Assembly: GCA_024349245.1 (NCBI GenBank)
Contig: JALDNG010000020.1
Span: forward strand, 376,501 to 440,500
Source of the DNA: Neodontobutis hainanensis
Taxonomy: Eukaryota > Chordata > Actinopteri > Gobiiformes > Odontobutidae
Direction: 5' to 3'
Length of the DNA: 64,000 bases
Below the pieces are notes generated by a model that was given only the letters and a program-made list of their open reading frames with translations, ran no database searches and was not told the DNA's origin. Of the stretch, positions 12,990 to 22,629 are shown one piece after another. A program made the translations under genes and the position numbers. Within the stretch, counting starts at the first letter, position 1. Every line of letters starts with the position of its first letter.

Positions 12990-13046
12990 CCTTACATGGG
13001 CATGGCCTTTCAGCAGCTCTCTCTCCAGCGGTGGAGCCTTATTTGG
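12990..13046 (-). promoter_or_regulatory. Pair of SRF (CArG) sites upstream of tagln
   Basis: CCTTATTTGG at 13037-13046 is a perfect CC(A/T)6GG box, and CCTTACATGG at 12990-12999 has one deviation. They lie about 140 and 185 bases before the inferred transcription start. The mammalian SM22-alpha promoter depends on two CArG boxes bound by SRF and myocardin, so position and motif agree with smooth-muscle control. Confidence 0.55.
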
Positions 13047-14026
13047 GAAGAGTGCGTTGAATCGGAGATCAGCAGCCGGGTTGGGGTTGGTGTGGTCAGA
13101 GGGAATTCTCCAAATAGTTTCAGAGGAGCTGCTGTGGAGTGAGGCAGAGCGACAGAGCAACAGAGGCGCAGGAGAAGAGGAGAGAGTTTGGACACAAGCA
13201 TCATTATTCATTCACAGAAGTCCATGTATGTCCAGGACAAACCGAGAGAGCATTGTGTTCGAGTGCTCTGCACACACGCCCTGATCTGACATTAAAAACC
13301 CTTCTCTTCTATTACACATGCTTCTTGGCAAATGTTCAGGTCAATCATGATTCTGTGGAGATGCTATAGGCTAATAGAGTAAAATCTGGATTAAATACTG
13401 GAGGAAGAGTCACCAAGGCATGTTGTCAGACTTTTTATTTCAGGATTGGTTTGTCAGTGTTAAACCAAATGAAAGGATCAAAATCTAAACTGTATACTCT
13501 AATTCTTCTGTCTTGCCTCAGTATCGACATAAACATTTAAATACTGCTCTGGACTTTCACTGGAGAACGCAAACAAGAACCAGTTTAGTTAAATGAAACC
13601 CTTTTGTCTTAAAGTCTGTCAGTGTATTCTGTAAAGAGTAATCCTGTCCCCAGTTTGAGTTTTCATGTGAAATCTTTAAAGTGACTGTGACAAGTTGCAG
13701 CCACACCCCCACGTGCACTATCCTAAAGTTAAAGTTATCTTATTGATTGAATTCAACAGAAAACTTCAGTCTCTTTTCTAACATCTGCAAATGAAAATTA
13801 AGATTAAGAATAGAAGAATAAGTTAGCTGTTTCTCAGATCATTAAGAGGCACAAAAATACTATTCCACTTTATGTCCAACTTTCTTGTTTGGACATTATC
13901 AGCAGTGTCATGACCTTTCCAGTGTGTCAACATGTGTCTGCCCCTGAGTCTCTTCACAGCTCCTACTGCTGCTGCATGTTTTCTCACAAACCTCTCATAA
14001 CTTTATTTAAAGACCCTTACGAAACT

Positions 14027-14170
14027 CTCCTGAAGCCAGTCTTTCTGTCTGAGGCCGTAGCACAGTGTGGCACAAATACTTTTCAATTTTTGTATTTTTG
14101 CGCACTTATTGTTTGAACACCAACTTTTCCACAGCTTCATTTAGTGGCAAAAGTGAGCATTACAACTGGC
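14027..14170. repeat. Dispersed repeat, copy 2
   Basis: Partner of the copy at 11282-11510. The shared opening runs from aactctcctgaagccagtct through the following ttctgtctgaggcc-tagcacag-like text. The pyrimidine microsatellite begins about 35 bases after this copy ends. Confidence 0.5.
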
Positions 14171-14205
14171 ACAGTAATACATCTGTTCATGTTGGACATA
14201 TGTTT

Positions 14206-14480
14206 ATTTCTTCTTCTTCTTCTTCTTCTTCTTCTTCTTCTTCTTCTTCTTCTTCTTCTTCTTCTTCTTCTTCTTCTTCTTCTTCTTCTTCTTCTTCTTT
14301 TTTTCTTTTTCTTTTTCTTTTTCTTTTTCTTTTTCTTTTTCTTTTTCTTCTTTTTCTTCCACTTTTTCTTCTTCTTCTTTTTCTTCCACTTTTTCTTCTT
14401 CTTCTTCTTCTTCCACTTTTTCTTCTTCATCTTCTTCTTCTTCTTCTTCTTCTTCTTCTTCTTCTTCTTCCACTTTTTCC
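14206..14480. repeat. TTC / CTTTTT pyrimidine microsatellite
   Basis: About 270 bases with almost only C and T on the + strand: roughly 30 TTC units, then CTTTTT units, then mixed TTC blocks broken by CCAC words. Long open frames across it (poly-Ser, poly-Leu, poly-Phe, poly-Glu/Lys) come from its period of 3 and 6 and are not genes. Such mirror-like purine/pyrimidine tracts can form triplex DNA. Confidence 0.95.
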
Positions 14481-14534
14481 AGAATGAGTACCATTGTTCC
14501 CCAACAGTTACTCAAGTAAATGTACTTCATAGAG

Positions 14535-14600
14535 CAGTGATGGGCATGAGGCCTGTTGGGCTTTTTAGTCTGGCCCACCAAGCATTTACTAACATTTTAT
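14535..14600. mobile_element. hAT-like element end (fragment)
   Basis: The text cagtgatgggcatgaggcc-tgttgggc-ttttagtctggcccacc resembles the ends of common fish hAT elements (cagnggtgggcaa...ggccc). Only one end is recognisable. Confidence 0.35.
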
Positions 14601-15085
14601 TATGGATTAAACACATGTTTTTCCTTTTCCTTCAACATGCTCTAAATGTTAACAACCTTGAGAAAGGAGTCGAATCACAGGTAAATGCTCATAATTTCCT
14701 AAAATCAAATAAATAATTTAATTGGAACGTTGAGGTTGATATTAAATACAAATACAGTTCTCTAAAATAAATGAACCTCTTTCTGTTGTTGTCTCTTCAG
14801 CCCCGACACAGTATACTTTCTAATGTTCTGGACTTTTTCATGTTTTACAGTCCCAGGTTTTCACAAATTATCCTTAACTCAACAAGGAGCTGGATGAGGT
14901 CACATAAGAAGAGACAAATGTAGATTTTTTTCTTTTATTTATTTGAACAAGGACGAAGAAACATCCCACTATGATTATCCTCACTGACGGGTTTTGTCAT
15001 GTGAGTCTACGGCTTTACACAATGAAATCCTCCAAAAACAGACTTTATTTATCCAGGTGGTACATTTTAAATCTAGGTGGCAGAG

Positions 15086-17594
15086 TTAGTTCGGGTACAG
15101 CATGAATCCAGAGAAGATGGTGCTGTCCAGTGTTGTGCAGATCTTTCGTCCCGACACCAGCCGAAGGTAAAGCTGGTTTCCTTTGTTTAACTGCAAGATC
15201 ACGTACTGCAAACAGACAGCATTTCTTCTGTTAACTCATCTGTATTTGTTATATTTATCATCATATTTTCAGTAGTTTTTAACTGCTCACCTGAGTGGCA
15301 CTGTCTTGGAAGTCTTCTCTGTTGTTTTCCCAAACTGCAACCACTGCTCCCCCCTCCAGCACCAGCTCCACCTACAAAAGGTATATGTTTAACAACTCTG
15401 TTTTACAAAGTACTAGCGCTTTTCTGGCATTTAACGGAAAAAACGTACAAATCAATGGCTATGTTTAGGCAAGAATCACAAAAGGTGAAGGTTATGCATC
15501 ATTTTCCCGTATATTCTGTAAAATAACCGGAAAATGGAAAAACAACAGCTGACTAATTTGTTATATTTTTGTATGTTCAACCTATTTCCTCTCAAAAACA
15601 TTAAGAGTTACAGGTCAACTTTAGTTGAGGCATGTTTTTTGTCCCATTCACTGCCACAAACTAAATCTGTCTATTGATAAAAAAGAATAAGCTCATAAAT
15701 CCTGTTTATGAGCTTTACACATCAACACCTCTTTTTAAAAACAAGATTGTGTTTTCGCTTGTGACCTTTACTATAACCTTTTGGAATCAACAGCTAATGT
15801 TTGAGATGTCGTGCTGTGTACACTGCGTTGTCCAGACATTCAAGTTCTGATCATTCATTAAAAGATCATTTATAGTTCCTTCATTGCTTTATCAAAACAC
15901 CAGGTCTAAAGTTCTGGTGTAGACATTACTGCACTTCACTGCCTCTGCTGGCCTCCAAGGGTTACTACAGCAGTCCTAAATAGTGTTACTAAAGAGCATT
16001 CGGACAAACCATGGCTTCAAACCAGGAAACACTCCTTTTTTGTTCCCTGCGTATTTACGGACCTACCCACCTCATACATTTGAACACGTCTTTGTATTTT
16101 ACTGACTTTGGAGTTACAGCAGCAACAAGCAGCTGAAGCTTATAAAAGCCAGTTTGTGATTTGTTTAGCTTGCTTGGTGCACAATAAGTCTCAAGGGAAA
16201 TTGATTTAATGAAGTTTAGCTCAATCACTGTGGGATTAAAGCGCTAAAATAAAGGATATTTGTATTAGTTTTAAACTGCCTCTGTTCCCATCTCACTCAC
16301 TTTTTCCTGCCTTTATGGCTTACACTAAGTCTTTGTATATCTCTGTATTGTGCACTGAGAAAACACTGGTTTAAGAGACTTCATGTAAACCTTTTAAAAA
16401 ATACATATTGAATTTATGTGATGCTCTGCCGGTTCAATTCAGAGGTACTTTAATCTGCGTCCTTTAGCTCCGCCTCCTGGAAATCAAACCAGGACCAGAC
16501 TTATTCTTTGTATAGAATAAAAAAATAATGTGTGGTTTACTTTGTGGTAGAGGAGGCCGGTTTCTTCGACCATGGACGCCACTGTGAAGGAAAACACGTA
16601 AGCACCACTTCTCGGGGCAGTGAAGGTCCCTAAAAGAGGAGGACACGGTTTAAGCTTTAACACTAATGACATGACGTTAAGTAATAGTTGAGTCATTTTG
16701 TTTTTTTAACCGAGGGCAGGGCTGAATCCATTGCCATCATTGACGAGGACATTTCCAAATGGGATCGGGACGTCGGTGTTGAACGGTCCGAAGCAGGGCA
16801 CGAGGGTTCCTGTGGCAATACTGAGGTTCATTCTGGCTTGGAAGGCAATTTTTCTCTCAGCTTAATGAGGAAAGGGAAGAGATTTTAAAACCTCAAAACC
16901 TTTAGACATTGCAAAAACTGACCAGAGGAGTAGCTGTTCACCTGCGAGCTCTTGCACTTGGGTTTTGAGGACACTGATGCCCATGAACAGATTCTTCATC
17001 CGTCCAAACATGGCGTCCTCGTTGGCGAACATGTCGTTGGCTCCACAGCAGCAGCCGCGGTCTTTTCTGAAGGTGCAGTTGCAGTCCCAGGAGCTACAGG
17101 CCAATTTTTCTCCCAGTCCAACTAAAGATCAGAGTTGAAGTGAAGTTTTGGTCATTTCTGCCCAAAAAGTGACATCAACTAGGACTAAAATACTAATAAT
17201 ACTTCCACAGGAATACTTTAGGACTTTAGGATACGCCTTAGCATTATCTCCTAGGACAAAAAAATAAAATCTATCTTTCTCATAGAAATGTGAAGAAATC
17301 CAGTTCCCCATTAAGACCTGGGTACTGTGTGAGCTGAATGTGTTGGTTTTGGTTTAGACCAGACGGAGAGACCCCTAAACTAAAGAGCACCAACAGGACA
17401 CCACTTTAATTTATCCAAGCAGCACAACTTCTTTTCTTTTTTTGGTCTTGCTTGAGTAAAATTTCAAGAATAGTAGAGAATTGTTGTTGTTCCTTACGTG
17501 CCACATCTTTCAAAGTCTGGAGCGAGGTCTGGGCCTGCACTAGACCAGAGAGAGACAGCGCCCCCAGCAGGAACAAACATGGCAATGCATTCAT
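15086..17594 (-). CDS. Secreted C1q-domain protein 1, six exons
   Basis: Exons 17498-17594, 16942-17121, 16711-16860, 16541-16629, 15291-15371 and 15086-15205 join in phase to 238 residues. A signal peptide (residues 1 to about 21, ending LVQA) is followed by a short stalk with a Cys cluster (CSSWDCNC, CCCG), a helical segment, and a C1q head from about residue 105 ending FSGFMLYPN. There is no collagen Gly-X-Y stretch. C1q heads form trimers and bind ligands. Teleosts have many such soluble C1q-like genes, some induced by infection. Unlike its two neighbours, the head is cut by three introns. The ATG directly follows a TTTTTCAG acceptor, so an upstream untranslated exon is likely. A polyadenylation hexamer (TTTATT on +) lies at 15044-15049. 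Confidence 0.87.
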
Positions 17595-17649
17595 CTGAAA
17601 AAGAGAGGGCAGTTATAATATACCTGTATAAAACACCTTTTAAAGAGCC

Positions 17650-17760
17650 ATAGATCTCAGTGGAAGGAACCGAGCACTGCTGGAGGAGAAGTGGAGGAAC
17701 ACAAAAACAACACACACCACCTTTAAAGGCACATAATGCAGGATAAAAATAAAAATAAAA
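17650..17760. repeat. MITE-family fragment just upstream of C1q gene 1
   Basis: The 20-base word gagcactgctggaggagaag is shared exactly with a repeat in a cfb intron (about 54820-54839). Text of the form TTAAAGGCACATAATGCAGG follows, like other MITE ends in the window. It lies where the promoter of the adjacent C1q gene would be. Confidence 0.5.
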
Positions 17761-17799
17761 AAAGTTTGCCCCATGCTCCAGTTTCTTGGAATGATCATT

Positions 17800-20700
17800 A
17801 TCGAGAGAAAAGTCAAATCCAGGTTTTTTCTGGCTCTTGTTTTAATTGAATACTTTTCTTCCTCTTCTGCAGATTAAGTTTTGTAGTTTTTTTTCTTCTG
17901 TGAGCTGTTACTGACTCAGAGCTTCACACTCAAAAACACTCGGAGTAAAATGGATGGAAGATTAAAGCTGGTGAAATGGAAGATTAAATTCCAAGTTTCA
18001 CTTCCACAGGGTCCCAGGTGTAAAATAAAAGAGAGATTTACAATACATAAGCATTCATTTATTTTGAACAAAAATCCTGCAAATGAACATTATGATAAGC
18101 TACCACCAAGAATGTGTACAATGAACATCTCTAGAGTTACTTTTTACAAAACAATAGCTGCAAAACAAAATGTATGACTGTTTATTGAGACATGTTGCCA
18201 GAACTAATCAAAATAACATTATACCCTCTCGACTTAAAGCTTTGCTCAGGTTTTAATTTACCAATTGTCTCTTACATCTCTTTACGTCATTGCATTAAAC
18301 AAAAATACAAAATATATAGGTCTCTGGTCTTTGTAGTAAAATGTTGAGTGTACACTGTAAAGAAAACATAAAACTATTTTAAAAATAACTATGACTAACA
18401 CAAGTACACTAGTACATCAATGACCAACCATTATTTCCACATAAATCTATTTTTTATGTGAATATTTTATGGACTGAACCAATCATCTCTATTGAAAAAT
18501 TAAACACAATAGTTTATATTAAGTCTAATATAGATATTTTAATAGGAGTGTATTTATTATATCCAAACTTACTTTGTGTTTGGTCCTGTCTCTTCTGAAA
18601 CGTCTTGTTACTTTGTCAAACTGCGAGCCTCGCTCTTAACTCAAGAGTTATATCCATCAGACAGCTTTGATTTTTGCTCATTATCTCATTATTGGTCCCT
18701 TAAACTTGGTGAACACCAGAAGCTCCACCTTTTGTCAAATACTACACCCGTCCCACCCAGGCGTCCGGTTACAGTTGAATCCAAAAACCCACTTAAAGTC
18801 TCCAAAGACAGCCACGTCTGCTCACTCAGGGCCTCGCTTTACTGTGAAAGACGAGTCGGTGTCTTTGTCCCGTTATTACCCCACAGTTCGAACCATAAAA
18901 GCCTTTGTGGGACATTTGTGGGGCATTTGGGTGATATTTTAGCCAAAAATGCTGATAATATCGGCAGTTCCCAAAGGAGCAAATGGACCAGAAACGGCAA
19001 AACAAAAGAGAGAAGAAAAGTTTTCAGAGTTATTGATTGTTCCTGTCCCAGATCTGGCTTCATAAAACATTTCTCACGTTGAGCTGCTCAGAGACCGATA
19101 CGTGAGACCTGTGTGTTCCCATGACATCTTCACTTTCTGTTCTCAAATAATATCGAGACATTTTGATTAGTGTTTGTTGGGATACTCGATGCTGGAGTTT
19201 TTACAGCTCTGTAAACATCTTTTCAACAGAGACTGGGAAATGTGCACAATACCAGTGTTTCAAGTTCAAAAACAACTTGTCTTTGTTGAAAGCACTAGTG
19301 TAAGCTCAAAGTATGACACTTTATGAGGATATTTTTACAAAACACACTTTTACTTTTGTAAATGTTAATTTTACTCAAGTGCCTTTTCAAAAAAATCTAA
19401 AAAAGTTACTCTTAGGTTTTATAAAAAGCACAGTGGCTCGACTCCAGTCTGGACCACATCGAAAAGAAGACTTACAGAAGCAGTAATAATGCAACACTTT
19501 AGATATTTATTTTAGTCAGCTGGGCTTAGAACTAAAAAACAAACTAATGACAATATTTTAACTCTTTTTTGTGAAAGGAATTTAGTTTTAAATTATGAAA
19601 TATTTATACAAACAGACAACAAACCTCTCATGTAACTTTTTTGTGTTACTTCTTAAACATATATATCAATTAGAACATTTAAACTCACTTTTAGCTTTGA
19701 CAGAATCAGGATGTTTAGAGATATCTTTTTAATTTTTCCCTCAATAACGTTAGAATGATTAACAGTATTATTGTGATTGTTATGGCAGTGAAAAAGAGCT
19801 CATGAAGAGCCTTTATTTGATATATACACAATATATCTTAATTTCTCCCAAAATGTCACCTGGATTTTATTTTATATATTTATACCGAGTCTTAAAGATC
19901 GTTCTGTGTACACCTGATGTATATAAAAACACTTTAACTTGAGTTGTATTTTCACTCATTTCTTTGTTACTCCTCATTAAACATTAAAGTACAGTTTGTC
20001 TACTCTCTACCCGCTTCTGTACCCTCTCTATTTTTCAAGTTAATTCTAGTTTAGATGACAATGTGTTTCCTATGGGAGACATTGAGTCACTTTTGAACCT
20101 GCCTTGTTTCCAGGAGCAGTTGTTTTATTGCGTGTATGGAGTCCCCAGTCAGCTGTCCTGCTTCTTCCAGATGGAGGCCAGTGAAAACAATATGAGGTGT
20201 TAGTTTCTTTATCAAACAGATTATTCCCTCGATGAGGTGCTGTAACATTTTAGAATAAAGTAAATGGAGCTCAGGTGTGAGTTTAGAATTACTGTTAGAT
20301 GGTCTAGATGTGTTTTGTGATTTGTACTTGTATTGTCCGGTGTTAAGATGTGAGAACTAGGTTTGACTGACTCACCACATCCCTCGTGTTCTCAACCAAC
20401 CCAGCTTCATTTTTAGAGATTTAATTCTCTTTAATAACTGACAGACTTCGTTTGACGTGATGTCCCATGTCAGTCTAAGCCTTTTTCAGTCCGGCCATGA
20501 CGGTACCCTACTGTTTTCACTGTACATTAAAGAAAAGCCTTATTAGCCTTCTGTGAATATTTAGGGTTAACTGACCTATTCTTCGTTGTTTTCACATTCA
20601 TTCAGACACAGTCCTGTTTATTTTTTGACATTGTTTAACTCATAAATGCCTGAACCTTAAGGTAGGTCTGTGTGTAAATTGTTCATTCATTTTGGTTACA

Positions 20701-22500
20701 ATGGCTCCAACAATAAACCCATTCCACAATGTTTTGGGGCTTCATTCAGCTGAGAGCTGCATAATCCTTTTTGATCAGATCAGAATGACAAAAGCAACCA
20801 ACAGTGTAAGAAATAACAGACATTGAACAAACTCATTTGAAACAATGCACCAAAGCATTTGCTTTTTGTAAAAACACAACACAACAAGAAACTAACTTTA
20901 GGATTCTGAAAAGTAACTAAAGCATCTGGAAGTTGAACAAGTTCTGGGTTGAACACTAAAAATGTAAGTTCTGATCTGAGAAACGTGACAAAGCAACTGA
21001 GAAAAACCGTTACAGCTAATCTTTGATACAGCTTTAGGCCCTGAAGACAGTTGGAAAAAACACTCACTGCAGAAGCACCTCTAGAGATAACTGGGGCCCG
21101 GGCAGGAGGCACCTGGGGACCCAACACACACTGGACTTAAGACATATCTGACATATTATCATTGAACAGTGGATCGTTGTTGAATTTGTCATTACAGTTT
21201 GAGAGATCTTTATTTTTAAAGCATACATAACTTTTTTTGCATTGGTCCAAACTGCTGCAAGCTGAGTTTCAATACTGAGTTTGATCTATGAAAGATACAC
21301 ATTTGATTTTCTATTTTCTTTTCAAGGAGCCAATTGACTATATGGCAACAACAGAACAACAAAACATTTACCCATTTGCCAAGGTAAAGCTCGTCTTAAA
21401 CGTCTAGCTCTGAGATCAGTGTCAGACCGTTCCGACAAATATACGCCTCTCATTTATCATTAAACGCAGTAGTCATTTTTTATGCTTCCCTTTTCTCTCT
21501 TTATGTTTTTCTTTTTTGTATGTTTCTGCTGGAATACACACTTTCCCCATGTTGACAAGCTGAGTAGACCAACAACCAATGGGAACGTCCCTTATTCAAA
21601 TGGAAGCAGACCCATGTGTATATGAGCATGTGATTGGCCAAAGCGTGTCTCATGGGCTGAACATTGTCCTCTTTCAAAAATCTTTAATTATAAAGCATAA
21701 AGGATGTGTAATGGACTTTTTTCACAGGTCGGTCTTTCAAAATAATACTCTAGATTTAAGATTCAAGATATCTTTATTATTCTCAAGGTCAAATAATTAA
21801 TCATATTTGTTTCACAGCCGTCAGTGAACAGTAACACGTTCATTGTTAGAAAGGTGGCACATTTTAATAATGTTTTATATTGTGTCTGTGGAGGTTCTCA
21901 GTCATCCAGGACATATTGAAGAAAAGATTAAAACAAAGGCATCTGGGACGCTTTTGTTAACCCATTCTTTTTTTTATATTGCGTTTCCCTAAACTGTCTT
22001 TTATTTTTATTTTTATACAACACAAAAATATTATAGAGATTAGCTGTTGTGTGAAATGTGTGTTACTTACAAATGTATGATACCAGTGAATAGTTTTCTA
22101 AATGTAACATTAGTTATTATTAAAAAGTTATTAAAAGAGAGGCTGGAGACACTCAAAGCAGGAGTCTTTTCCATAAATACTATCCAAAGTCTGCTTCCTT
22201 TCCAAATCCTTGAATTGTGTCATTAAGGACATGGGGCTTAATAACAAGGAAAGATGTTTATCCAATTGTGAAAGGCTGGAAGAGGATTTTTAATTATTGA
22301 TTAGGACAGACATCTCATCTGTCAGGAGGCAGCTGCTGTATTTCATATAAAGTTATTTATTTTTAGGCCATAACTGAGGGTAAACACAAGTAAAATCTTA
22401 TCTAACCATTGCTCAAATAATTAAAACAGACAGAAAAATACAATTGTATTCCTTTATTGCAATTGAATACAATTTCTACAATGAAAATATAACAAGTTAT
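17800..22500. other. Long gene-poor interval with two isolated exon-like pieces
   Basis: No complete gene is visible. It is AT-rich. Two isolated segments have splice-like borders and coding-like text (20099-20239 minus, 21327-21383 plus) and are listed separately as findings. The ORF at 18576-19082 has no recognisable motif. Confidence 0.45.
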
Positions 22501-22629
22501 TTTAAATCGAGACATATGCCTAAGTGTTGGTGATTTATTTCGTTATTAAAGGGTAATGGGTGCGTTTTCTGTTTGGTTTAATCTATAATCAGCTTTTTCT
22601 CATGTGAACGTGTGAGTTGCTTGGGGTTT

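Noticed and set aside
12810..13284. Overlapping ORFs of 60-133 residues on both strands near 13 kb
   Set aside because: They overlap the GC-richer transgelin promoter/first exon. Openness in several frames reflects composition, not coding.
14065..14716. Poly-Ser, poly-Leu, poly-Phe and poly-Glu/Lys open frames
   Set aside because: Low-complexity reading of the TTC/CTTTTT microsatellite.
18576..19082. A 168-residue open frame in the gene-poor interval
   Set aside because: No recognisable domain, no splice-supported neighbours, and other frames are open over parts of the same region.
20780..21127. 115-residue minus-strand frame with a CLQGLKLYQRLA segment that recalls four-helix cytokines
   Set aside because: The resemblance is very short, the rest is hydrophobic low-information text, and no partner exon with matching phase was found.
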